Part shown: positions 35,350 to 43,585 of the stretch, one piece after another
How the letters are laid out: every line of letters begins with the position of its first letter
Numbering within the stretch: position 1 is the stretch's first letter
NCBI GenBank assembly: GCA_014529675.2
Contig: CP076040.1
Location: 992,001 to 1,056,000 of the forward strand
Reading direction: 5' to 3'
From: Opitutia bacterium ISCC 52
GTDB lineage: Bacteria > Verrucomicrobiota > Verrucomicrobiia > Opitutales > UBA2995
Length of the DNA: 64,000 nucleotides
Made by a program: the position numbers and the translations under genes
The notes under the pieces: generated by a model
What the model was told of the DNA's origin: nothing
The model's input: the letters and a program-made list of their open reading frames with translations, nothing else
Databases searched by the model: none

Positions 35350-36633
35350 ATGAATGCCCCAAAGATTTCGTCTACGCCTCCTCGTCGTTCCTTTCTAAAG
35401 TCCATGCTCGCTGCAAGTGCCGCGCCGCTTGTGGTTTCGCCTCGTTTGTTTGGCAGTGATGCTCCTTCGAACAAAATCACGCTGGGTTTTATTGGAGTGG
35501 GGGGACATGGGAGTAGTTACAACCTACCATCTTTCTTGCAGGAGGACGACTGCCGAGCAGTGGCTATCTGCGATGTAATGAAAGATCGCCTCCATGCGGC
35601 CAAAGAGATCGTCGACAAGCATAACGGAGATACGGCTTGTAAGACCTATTCTGATTTCCGTGACCTACTGGCTGACAAGGATATTGATGGGGTCGTTATT
35701 TCCGCACCTGACCATTGGCATGTAACGATGGCTATTTTGGGAATCAGGGCAGGGAAGAAGGTCTTTTGCGAAAAACCCACCCTGACGATTGGTGAAGGAC
35801 AGGAACTGTTGAAGGCAGTTAAGAATCATGATGCCGTCTTTGCGACGGGTTTAGAAGATCGGTCCGTAACCCACTATCACAAAATGGCTGAGGCCGTTCG
35901 CAATGGTGCGATTGGTGAGCTGCGCTACATCAGTGTGGGTCTCCCTATAAAACCCATTTTCCCCATCCTCGATCCGGCACCGGTCCCTGACGGACTGGAC
36001 TTCGATCTATGGCTGGGCCCCGCTCTAGAACGTGAGTACAGGCCTGGTATAACCGATGCTCAATCCTGGCGTCAAATTCGTGATTTTTCCGGAGGCTCGT
36101 TAACTGATTGGGGTGCCCACTTAATGGATACGGCACAGGTGGCGAATTTCGCTGAGGATTCTGGTCCGGTTGAAGTTTCGGGTTGGGGGACGATTCCACC
36201 TGATTCGATAAACTCCGTTCCGCAGACCTATGAGATCAACTACACCTACGCCAATGGGGTGACCATGCATGTGAAGTCTGACAAGCCCTCTATACGGTTT
36301 GTTGGTAGTAAAGGGTGGGTAGGTAATGAAGGCTGGAAGGGACAACTCAAAGCGAGTGACTTGAATATCTATCGCAAAAAATACGATCCGTCTAAAAATA
36401 AGATCTGGCCAATGCCGCCCACAGAGCACCGAAACTTTCTCGATATCATTCGCTACGGAAAACCGGCTAACTACTCTGCACATGCCCTTCATAAATTAAG
36501 CAATTCCATGCATATTGGCGCCATCGCCATGGAATTGGGTCGATCACTGAAGTGGGATCCGGATAAGGAAGTGTTCAACGATTCCGAGGCCAATAAGTTG
36601 CGATACCGCAAACGCCGCGGATCCTGGGTCTAA
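35350..36633 (+). CDS. Tat-exported Gfo/Idh/MocA family oxidoreductase
   Basis: The 427-aa protein opens with PRRSFLKSMLAAS (Tat signal at residues 11-17). The NAD(P)-binding fold follows with ITLGFIGVGGHGSSY, and the family motif EKP at residues 141-143 (VFCEKPTLT). GGSLTDWGAHLMDTAQVA carries the expected catalytic His/Asp region. This subgroup, exported folded with its cofactor, is abundant in Verrucomicrobia; members tested elsewhere act on sugars, for example in glycosidase or reductase reactions. It precedes a LacI regulator by 84 bp on the same strand. Confidence 0.92.
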   Translation: MNAPKISSTPPRRSFLKSMLAASAAPLVVSPRLFGSDAPSNKITLGFIGVGGHGSSYNLPSFLQEDDCRAVAICDVMKDRLHAAKEIVDKHNGDTACKTYSDFRDLLADKDIDGVVISAPDHWHVTMAILGIRAGKKVFCEKPTLTIGEGQELLKAVKNHDAVFATGLEDRSVTHYHKMAEAVRNGAIGELRYISVGLPIKPIFPILDPAPVPDGLDFDLWLGPALEREYRPGITDAQSWRQIRDFSGGSLTDWGAHLMDTAQVANFAEDSGPVEVSGWGTIPPDSINSVPQTYEINYTYANGVTMHVKSDKPSIRFVGSKGWVGNEGWKGQLKASDLNIYRKKYDPSKNKIWPMPPTEHRNFLDIIRYGKPANYSAHALHKLSNSMHIGAIAMELGRSLKWDPDKEVFNDSEANKLRYRKRRGSWV

Positions 36634-36671
36634 TTGCAGATACTGCTTTGTCTTAGATTACTCCCATTTTC

Positions 36672-36686
36672 AGTCAACTGTTGACT
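36672..36686. promoter_or_regulatory. Perfect 15-nt palindrome upstream of the LacI-family gene
   Basis: AGTCAACTGTTGACT has two 7-bp arms around a central T. It lies 30 bp before the TTG start of the regulator and between two same-strand genes, a natural place for an autoregulatory operator. Typical LacI operators have an even centre, so this is a candidate only. Confidence 0.45.
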
Positions 36687-36716
36687 TAAATACCTATCGG
36701 CATACACAGGCAATCG

Positions 36717-37847
36717 TTGAATTCTAGATGTATTACCCCATCAGTTGTGGCGAACCCTAACTACAAATTAAGCATGCGCGATATCGCCAAGGAGGCGGGT
36801 GTCTCAGTCTCCGCGGTGTCGTTGGCCCTTCGTAACAGTCCCAAAGTCTCTAAAAAGCGTCGTGACGAGATCACTCAGATCGCGGAACGCATGGGCTATG
36901 TAAAAGACGGTCGCATTTCCGAGTTGATGGAGCACCTGCGGACTAATCGCACCGATCGCAAATTTTCCAAGTTGGCGGTATTGATTCCGGAAATTACCAA
37001 AGCACAACTCACTACCTATCCCGTCCCTCATAAATTGATGAGTGGCATGGAGGCTCAGGCTCACGATAGTGGTTACGAGTTGGATGTGTTTTATCTGCCG
37101 GAATTGAAAGCTAGCCCAAAGCGATTAAGGAATATTCTTATCTCTCGCGGGATCCAGGGTGTCATCGCGATGCCTTGGGTGAGTGGAGTTGGAACCTTGG
37201 ATCTGGACATCGAGACCTTTTGTATCTCAACCGCCGGATACAGCATTATCGATCCGATGGTGAATAGAGCCTGCACTAATTATTTGCAGATGATGGATGA
37301 ACTCATTGAGCAGGCCTGTCGTCTCGGATATAAACGTATCGGATTTGTCATGACATATCCTCGAGGTGGTATTGGGCATAAGTTGTTTGCCTCTTCTTTC
37401 CTTTATTACACATCCCTCATCGAAGAGTCTCGTCGTATTCCCATTCTCCCTAAGAGTGAAATTTCTCCTGAAAACATACAAAGCTGGATGAAAGAGTATG
37501 AGCCGGATGTAGTCATTAGCGACGGCTCGGTATACAATATTATAGTCCAGTTGGGGTACAAGATTTCCGAAGATCTTGGATTTGCTGCACTCGACACAGC
37601 CAAGGGCCCGGACGATGCATCAGGTGTTGATCACCGGCATGAGGTCGTGGGGCGTGAGGCCTTCAAGCTTGTGCTCTCAGATTTAGCTTTGAATACCAAA
37701 GGGATCCCGAATTCTCCGAAAGTTGTTTTAGTCGACAGTCACTATCAGACAGGATCGACCTTACGTCGGGTAGGCCGAACATTGGATGTGCGTATACGAG
37801 CTGCAACCTATCACGACTCGGACGGCGCTGTGACACTGGTGAAGTGA
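36717..37847 (+). CDS. LacI-family transcriptional regulator
   Basis: The protein has an N-terminal LacI helix-turn-helix (RDIAKEAGVSVSAVSLALRN) and a hinge (EITQIAERMGYV), then a periplasmic-binding-protein-like sensor domain. The longest reading is 376 aa from a TTG at 36717; GTG at 36747 and ATG at 36774 (which directly precedes RDIAKEAG) are also possible. Verrucomicrobial members of this type usually respond to sugars. The nearest possible targets are the Gfo/Idh/MocA gene upstream and its own promoter. The ligand is unknown. Confidence 0.9.
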   Translation: MNSRCITPSVVANPNYKLSMRDIAKEAGVSVSAVSLALRNSPKVSKKRRDEITQIAERMGYVKDGRISELMEHLRTNRTDRKFSKLAVLIPEITKAQLTTYPVPHKLMSGMEAQAHDSGYELDVFYLPELKASPKRLRNILISRGIQGVIAMPWVSGVGTLDLDIETFCISTAGYSIIDPMVNRACTNYLQMMDELIEQACRLGYKRIGFVMTYPRGGIGHKLFASSFLYYTSLIEESRRIPILPKSEISPENIQSWMKEYEPDVVISDGSVYNIIVQLGYKISEDLGFAALDTAKGPDDASGVDHRHEVVGREAFKLVLSDLALNTKGIPNSPKVVLVDSHYQTGSTLRRVGRTLDVRIRAATYHDSDGAVTLVK

Positions 37848-37858
37848 CGTTCTCCATG

Positions 37859-37931
37859 GGTAGGGACTCATCGCCTAGGCGTCCGTTAATCAGTTTTAGG
37901 GAAACAGGCGGTCCGGCGGTCCATCCCTACC
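37859..37931. repeat. Family 2-like REP element after the LacI gene
   Basis: GGTAGGGA (37859-37866) and TCCCTACC (37924-37931) form the ends of an imperfect inverted element that contains the 10-bp palindrome CGCCTAGGCG. It is related in its ends to the elements at 25552-25624 and 27429-27547. Confidence 0.65.
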
Positions 37932-38094
37932 TTGTTATTCCTAAAACCCCCGATTTCATTCATCGAGGTTATCCCGCATTTCCACATCCTTGCAGTTGAT
38001 TAAATCGAATAGAGGAGCCTCATTCCATTTCGGATCATGGTCCTCCTTTTGCTCAATTCCTCCATGCGATCTGCCCAGACGATGAGATTGTCGA

Positions 38095-39639
38095 TTAAGC
38101 GTCGGTCTCTAATTGAGCATTCGGCCGTCCATGTTTATAGATGCGGCGGATTTCACCCTGAGTCAGGGTGCGATTCAGAAGAAAGACTTCGTCCATGCGA
38201 CCACGAAACTCTTTGGTCCGTTCACCGTGAAGTTCTGTTCGGTATGAGCCCAGTAGGCTATTACCTGGTGTTACGAAAGTCGATTCATCAAAGCGTCCCG
38301 TAACCGCTCGTTGTCCGTTTATCCACGTACGGCCCACCTTGTTTTCTACATCGATGACGGCAGTGAGGAGAACCCATTGACCAGTAGGAATGGACGCACC
38401 TGTCTTTTCTTTGCGAACACGGGGAAAGACTGCCGGAATGAGGGTATCGCCGCTGCGGGAAATCTGTAGGTGTAGAGAGCCTTCCTTGTAATCCATCGAA
38501 TTTAAAATTGAGGTGACTGGTGCATCCAATCGATCCACATTTACCCAGGCACCGAAGGTAAATTGTCTGAGCTCTCCTGGGATATTGATTTCAACGGCGT
38601 CATTCGCTTGGTCAAATAATAAGGCGCGCTTGCCCGGCCAGCGACCGGTCACCCAGCGGGCCCCTTCGATGGTGCCGTGGATGGATGGGCTGTGTGCGGA
38701 TTCATCCTTGAGGGTCGTTTGACTGTCATTGGCGGAATTGAAAGAGAAGTAGAGCAGGGCGTCTTCGTCGTTTCGAAGCTCGTTACTCATCGAGAGCCAA
38801 CGATTGTAGCTGACGTCTGCGGGAGTCAGGTACACATCCTGGGCTGGTGCTTCGCTGGGATTGATTTGCCCATCATGGATCTTGGCCGAATCTCCCACCT
38901 CGAGTGAAGCGATGGTTTCCTTGGCACGGTGTTTATTCACGTTTACTTCTCCATCAAAAACGTGCACTTCACTGTCTCCGGATGATCCATCTACCGATAC
39001 TCCGAACTCTGTACCCAGATCCTGGATATCTACATCGGGCGTTTCGATGACGAAGCCGTGGCCACTATCGGGGGCAAACGCGCGAATGCTGCCTCGGCTT
39101 AATCGCACGCGGAATGCATCCACGATCTCAAAGTCGGCCGGCGCCTTCACCGTCATGGAAACGCCGTTCCGAAATTCGACGGAAATCATGCCACGCATCA
39201 AAGAGTAGGCTTGGCTTTTTAAGATTCCATCTTTGGGCGTGGTATCTTCTGCGAATACCGCATTGGCTTCATCCTGGATAACGGCGACAGGTGACCGGCC
39301 GTTCCAGGCGAACAATACGGTGGCAATGAGGACGATGGCAGCCGCCACTTGAAGAACTGGCATTTGATACCAGCGGGGTTTCGCTGCAGCCGCCGTGTGG
39401 CTTTGCCCGGAAGTCAGGGCAGAAATTTCTTCCGTGGCCAGGAGATCCTGTAGTGTTTCGCCGTCCAGCAGGAACTGGGATGCGAATGCACGATGGTCTT
39501 CGTTTTCGCGCAGAAGGTCGTTTAGCTCTGTACGGTGTCTATCATTGAAACGGCTGCCTTCTCGTGCAGCTATGAGTAACTCAGCGATACGATTGAGCTG
39601 CTTGTCGCTGTTGGATTTAGAATGTGGTTCGTTGCTCAT
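38095..39639 (-). CDS. FecR-family anti-sigma/regulator fused to a LamG (concanavalin A-like) domain
   Basis: The 514-aa protein has a cytoplasmic N-terminus (residues 1-90), one membrane helix (about 93-112) and a FecR domain (about 145-235) with RGMISVEFRNGVSMTVKAP, DIQDLGTEFGVSV and VFDGEVNV. A laminin-G-like domain follows (about 295-500) with LLYFSFNSANDSQTTLKDES, FTFGAWVNVDRL and RMDEVFLLNRTLTQGEI. FecR proteins normally sense a periplasmic partner and control an ECF sigma factor. The sigma gene lies immediately upstream with a 6-bp gap. The LamG domain probably binds a polysaccharide and acts as the sensor; this combination is known in Planctomycetes and Verrucomicrobia. Confidence 0.88.
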   Translation of the reverse strand: MSNEPHSKSNSDKQLNRIAELLIAAREGSRFNDRHRTELNDLLRENEDHRAFASQFLLDGETLQDLLATEEISALTSGQSHTAAAAKPRWYQMPVLQVAAAIVLIATVLFAWNGRSPVAVIQDEANAVFAEDTTPKDGILKSQAYSLMRGMISVEFRNGVSMTVKAPADFEIVDAFRVRLSRGSIRAFAPDSGHGFVIETPDVDIQDLGTEFGVSVDGSSGDSEVHVFDGEVNVNKHRAKETIASLEVGDSAKIHDGQINPSEAPAQDVYLTPADVSYNRWLSMSNELRNDEDALLYFSFNSANDSQTTLKDESAHSPSIHGTIEGARWVTGRWPGKRALLFDQANDAVEINIPGELRQFTFGAWVNVDRLDAPVTSILNSMDYKEGSLHLQISRSGDTLIPAVFPRVRKEKTGASIPTGQWVLLTAVIDVENKVGRTWINGQRAVTGRFDESTFVTPGNSLLGSYRTELHGERTKEFRGRMDEVFLLNRTLTQGEIRRIYKHGRPNAQLETDA

Positions 39640-39645
39640 GGGATG

Positions 39646-40179
39646 TTAGCTGGCGGCTAATTGATTTTCGATGCATTTGCCCAGGGATTGGCGCAGACGC
39701 ATCATCATGACTTTTATAGCGCTGAGGCCTCGGTTTTGCTGCTCAGCGATTTCCTGGAAATTGTAGCCTTTGGCGTAATGAGCAGTGAGTGCTTCCCGGT
39801 GATCGGGCTTGAGTTTAGTCAGGCATTGTTCGAGTGCATCGCGCCGATCAATTTGTTTAGCCGAGAGCTTTTCAGTGGTATTGGTCATCGCTAGTACCAC
39901 ATCGTCGTCGAATACCAGGCGGTCACGGCTCTTGTCGCGCACGTAGGCCAGGATTTCAAAGCGTGCCACGGCAAAGGCCCATTTGAGAAACGGTGTATTT
40001 GGATCCCAGTCGCCTACCTTTTTCCACAAGACCAAACAGACTTTCTGGAACACATCTCGGGCGTCTTCATGATTGCTAATAGAGGCCGCACAAAAGCCCC
40101 GCAAAGCGGATTGCGATTCGGTAAAAGCACGGATGAATTGGTCGTCCGGGAAAGGCTGCACTGTATTGTCTTCGGCCAT
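39646..40179 (-). CDS. ECF-type RNA polymerase sigma-70 factor
   Basis: A 177-aa sigma factor of the Rhodopirellula/Verrucomicrobium type. Region 2 reads FCAASISNHEDARDVFQKVCLVLW and FLKWAFAVARFEILAYVRDKSRD; region 4 reads LKPDHREALTAHYAKGYNFQEIAEQ followed by the recognition helix around SAIKVMMMRLRQSL. It is followed by the FecR-LamG gene 6 bp away, so the two form a sigma/anti-sigma operon. Target promoters are unknown. Confidence 0.92.
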   Translation of the reverse strand: MAEDNTVQPFPDDQFIRAFTESQSALRGFCAASISNHEDARDVFQKVCLVLWKKVGDWDPNTPFLKWAFAVARFEILAYVRDKSRDRLVFDDDVVLAMTNTTEKLSAKQIDRRDALEQCLTKLKPDHREALTAHYAKGYNFQEIAEQQNRGLSAIKVMMMRLRQSLGKCIENQLAAS

Positions 40180-40318
40180 GGTGTTAACTAATTACTCCAG
40201 AACTCTCCCATAGGGTTACATAGACATCAACACCCTGCTTGGGGGCCTTTAGGGCTTGGCAACGGTTGAGACATTGGAGTTGTCATTTAGTCTTCGTCCT
40301 CTCACTTTTTCGATCCTC

Positions 40319-41515
40319 ATGTCTCGAGCTTTTTATATCATCCTTATCAGCGCTGTGTCCGTAGGTGTTGGTATGGGGGCTCGTCAATCGCTTGGACTTT
40401 TTCTTCAGCCTATCTCTGAGTCGCTTTCAACAGGTCGTGGAACCTTCAGCTTGGCAATCGCAGTTCAGAACATCCTGTTTGGATTGCCATTTGCCGGAAT
40501 GCTCGCCGACAAAATCGGTCCTCGTTGGGTGGTTGTGGGAGGTGCTGTCTTGTATGCGGCTGGATTTGCGATCCTCTCAGCGGCTTCATCGGTGTTTACT
40601 TTGTATTTTGGAATGGGAGTGCTTGTCGGACTGGCTCTGAGTGGAACTTCCTATGTGGTTGTGTTGGGAGCGGTTGCCAGAGTAGTCCCTGCCGAGCGAA
40701 GGAGCACTGCCTTTGGGATTGTTACTGCAGCTGGATCGTTTGGCACGTTCGCTGTGGTGCCTGGCATGCAATGGCTCATCAATGCTGTTGGGTGGGAATC
40801 GACTCTCTGGTACGCAGCTGTCTTGGTCGGAATAATTGGACTTTTCGCGCTTGGTTACCCATCCGGTAGCACTCTTTCGAATACGGATCCGTCAAATACC
40901 GAACCTCTTGGGAAATCTTTGCGGAATGCCTGTACTCACTCGGGCTACCTGTTGCTCAATATTGGGTTTTTTGTCTGTGGGTTTCATGTCGCATTCATCG
41001 CAACTCATTTGCCGGCCTATCTGGCCGATCATGGCTTACCCAAAATGATTGCTGCCACTGCGCTCTCCCTTATTGGGCTATTCAATATGGGTGGTTCCTA
41101 TCTTTTTGGCCGGCTGGGTGACCGGTACAGGAAAAAATATTTGTTAAGCATCCTATACGGAATCCGAGCATTAATCATCTGTTGTTTTCTTATCGTTCCC
41201 GTTACCAACGCCACTGCCCTTATTTTCGCCTGCTTTATCGGTTTCGTATGGCTCGCGACCGTTCCTTTGACGAGCGGAACAGTGGCTCAAATATTCGGTT
41301 CAAGGCACCTGTCGTCCTTGTACGGAATCGTCTTCTTCAGTCATCAGCTGGGAAGCTTTTTAGGAGTATGGCTGGGTGGTCGTATTTACGATGCCTCAGG
41401 CTCCTATAATCTCGTTTGGATCGGAGCTATCATTCTTGGATTCGCGGCAGCTATCATTCATCTACCTATAAAGGATGCTAAATTTCAGTCTGCTGAAAAA
41501 CACAGAGCAGGCTAA
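40319..41515 (+). CDS. Major facilitator superfamily transporter
   Basis: Starting at the ATG at 40319 the protein has 398 aa and about 12 hydrophobic helices. An upstream TTG (40256) would add 21 residues before helix 1. The loop after helix 2 reads GMLADKIGPRW, the MFS motif A pattern GxxaDxxGxR, and a second copy in the other half reads GSYLFGRLGDRYRKK. The general look (GARQSLGLFLQPISESL near helix 1) fits the oxalate/formate or monocarboxylate-type MFS group. Substrate unknown, probably an organic acid. It is divergent from the sigma-factor gene. Confidence 0.9.
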   Translation: MSRAFYIILISAVSVGVGMGARQSLGLFLQPISESLSTGRGTFSLAIAVQNILFGLPFAGMLADKIGPRWVVVGGAVLYAAGFAILSAASSVFTLYFGMGVLVGLALSGTSYVVVLGAVARVVPAERRSTAFGIVTAAGSFGTFAVVPGMQWLINAVGWESTLWYAAVLVGIIGLFALGYPSGSTLSNTDPSNTEPLGKSLRNACTHSGYLLLNIGFFVCGFHVAFIATHLPAYLADHGLPKMIAATALSLIGLFNMGGSYLFGRLGDRYRKKYLLSILYGIRALIICCFLIVPVTNATALIFACFIGFVWLATVPLTSGTVAQIFGSRHLSSLYGIVFFSHQLGSFLGVWLGGRIYDASGSYNLVWIGAIILGFAAAIIHLPIKDAKFQSAEKHRAG

Positions 41516-41542
41516 AGGCGTCAGACCTGCTGATCTTTGGAA

Positions 41543-42862
41543 CTATTGAACAGCCTTCAATTCGCTGAGCAATCGCCTCACGACTTCGGGATGTCTTCCA
41601 GCAATGTTGTTCAGTTCTCCAATGTCCTCGTCCAAGTTGTAAAGTAGCGGCGGGTCGTGACGGTCTATAGGTGACCGCTCCCGAGTATGGGGATTAGTGG
41701 GTTGCCTGGTCGTGCGATGGATTTTAAAACTACCTGAACGATAAACGTCCGGGTTGTAGAACCAGGTCGTGCGCGGGCTGGGTTTTCCTTCTAGCAGAGC
41801 CGGCGTTAAGTCGGTGGACATCCAACCGGGTTTTTCTTCAGGCAGGGATTGTGCGCCAGTCAAGGTGGCGAAGGTAGCATAGAGATCGAGGTTCGCTGCT
41901 ATGCCATCAACCGTTCCAGGCTTGATCTTCCCCGGCCAATGAAAGATGCCCGGTACCCGGTAACCCCCTTCCCAGGAAGTTCCTTTTTCACCACGTAGGG
42001 GTTTGGCCGTTCCTCCATGTCGTGGGCCGAAGACCGTCCAGGGTCCATTGTCGCTTGTGAAAATGATGAGGGTATTATCTTCGATACCTGCTGCTTTAAC
42101 TGCTTTTCTTACTTCGCCAACGGACCAGTCGATTTCTTCGACCACATCACCGAAAATACCTGCGTCGCTTTTATTTTGGAAGTTTTTTGAAGCGAAAATC
42201 GGTATGTGAGGCATGTTGTGGGCGAGGTAGAGAAAGAAGGATTCATCTTTCTTATCTTCGATCCACTGAACGGCTTCTTTAGTATAGCGCTGTGTAAACA
42301 GCGATTGGTCGGCAGGATGCTCAACGACATCGCGACCGCGAATCAGCGGAATCTTCCAAGTAGTAGAGGTCGCGTTATTGAAGGCTTCGAGCGTTTGCTT
42401 AGGTGGTCCGGGAGCATCGTTAGACCCCGGAGTTCCATAGTGGTAATCAAAGCCGCATTCGAGTGGATGCATAGGGGATTGGGTAAAATCCTTGGGGTAG
42501 CCAGCCAGGTGCCACTTTCCCAGGATGGCCGTAGCATAACCTTGACGTTTCAGCATTGCAGGCAGAAGAATCGAGCGATCCTTACTGAGCGGCTCTTCAC
42601 CCAGGAGGGCAGAGTGACGCCCACTCATCAATCCGGTGCGGCTTGTAACACAAGCGGGACCCGAGGCGTAAAAGGTGGTCCATCGCTGACCTTCAGAGGC
42701 GAGCTGATCGATGTTCGGGGTCTTGATACTTTCGTTGCCGTAGCAAGACAGATCGCCGTAACCAAGGTCGTCGACGAAGATGAGGATGATGTTGGGTCTT
42801 TCGGCAGCACCGAGATAGGATGCGCTGAGGAATAGGAGAGCGAGAAGTAGACGGAGTTTCAT
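41543..42862 (-). CDS. Secreted sulfatase with atypical CVTSR motif
   Basis: The 439-aa protein has a signal peptide (LRLLLALLFLSASYLGAA) and RPNIILIFVDDLGYGDLSCYG with the DD metal pair. The modification site reads CVTSR (Cys71; 42638-42652), Thr occupying the Pro/Ala position of the normal motif. ILGKWHLAGYP, MPHIPIFAS and FTSDNGPW are typical active-site segments. It is a paralogue of the sulfatase at 10174-11574, which has a normal CTPSR. Periplasmic sulfate removal from glycans is likely if the Cys is converted. It is convergent with the MFS gene. Confidence 0.9.
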   Translation of the reverse strand: MKLRLLLALLFLSASYLGAAERPNIILIFVDDLGYGDLSCYGNESIKTPNIDQLASEGQRWTTFYASGPACVTSRTGLMSGRHSALLGEEPLSKDRSILLPAMLKRQGYATAILGKWHLAGYPKDFTQSPMHPLECGFDYHYGTPGSNDAPGPPKQTLEAFNNATSTTWKIPLIRGRDVVEHPADQSLFTQRYTKEAVQWIEDKKDESFFLYLAHNMPHIPIFASKNFQNKSDAGIFGDVVEEIDWSVGEVRKAVKAAGIEDNTLIIFTSDNGPWTVFGPRHGGTAKPLRGEKGTSWEGGYRVPGIFHWPGKIKPGTVDGIAANLDLYATFATLTGAQSLPEEKPGWMSTDLTPALLEGKPSPRTTWFYNPDVYRSGSFKIHRTTRQPTNPHTRERSPIDRHDPPLLYNLDEDIGELNNIAGRHPEVVRRLLSELKAVQ

Positions 42863-42997
42863 ATGTAATCAGACTTATTCCATCAAAGTACTTCTGGCAA
42901 GGTTCAGTCCTTGAGGCTCAAACTTTCTTCCTCTTTTGGAAAGTCACTTGTTAACTTTTTGCCTTTTTCGGGTATTTGTAGAAGAACGATTCAGCTC

Positions 42998-43444
42998 ATG
43001 AAGAATACCCCAATCAGTCTCCTCCTGTTTATCTGTTTATTGGCGCTCGGACCTTGGATCAGTCTGAGAAGTGCAGGACCTGCCTTTCCGCAGAACATGC
43101 CCAATACAAAACCGGACCATCCGTTGAGTGCGGCGATGGAACGGAACTACGATGCCTATTTGGCGCCTCGACCGGAAGACAATGAGCTCTATACCCAGTT
43201 CAAATACACTGAGTTGAAAGGGTTTGATTACAATGGAGGTGATAGAAAGATTACCCGACGGGATCCCTCCAAAATCATTCTTCACGATGGCAAATACTAT
43301 GTGTGGTACACCTACCGGAACACGCCGACGTCGCCACAAGGTCCCGAGAATTCCACCGACGCGATCCCGGCTCGCGACTGGGATTTGTGAGAAATTTGGT
43401 ACGCCACCTCCGCCTCCTATCTTGATCGCATTCAGTCCAGGTGG
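42998..43444 (+). pseudogene. Glycosidase-like (GH43/GH117 type) gene remnant with in-frame stop
   Basis: A signal-peptide-bearing start (KNTPISLLLFICLLALGPW) leads into text typical of five-bladed propeller glycosidases: RRDPSKIILHDGKYYVWYTY and DAIPARDWDL. A TGA (43388-43390) interrupts the frame, yet the same frame continues with EIWYATS, exactly the phrase expected after DWDL, so the stop is a nonsense mutation in a former gene. After EIWYATS the homology ends and unrelated sequence begins. Only about 140 of an expected 350-400 residues remain. GH family assignment is from motif memory and could be GH117, GH43 or a close relative. Confidence 0.72.
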
Positions 43445-43547
43445 TAATGGTCAAGGAATTCTGCAAAAGCTGAAGGATGGAGTCGAAGAAGCTGGATGGT
43501 TACTTTTTGGCAGTGCATGCTTTGTTAAGGATTTGATCCTCCCTTGA
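43402..43547 (+). pseudogene. Fragment resembling an alpha/beta-hydrolase core
   Basis: In another frame than the glycosidase remnant, the sequence reads PPPPPILIAFSPGGNGQGIL then QKLKDGVEEAGWLLFGSA before a stop at 43545-43547. The 'LLIAFSPGG..G' and 'AGWLLFG' phrases look like the first strands of an esterase-like hydrolase. It is too short to be functional and has no start. This suggests that a deletion fused two decayed genes. The family assignment is weak. Confidence 0.35.
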
Positions 43548-43585
43548 CGCTTCGAACCGTCTAATCTTGTTTCCTCATCGTCTCC

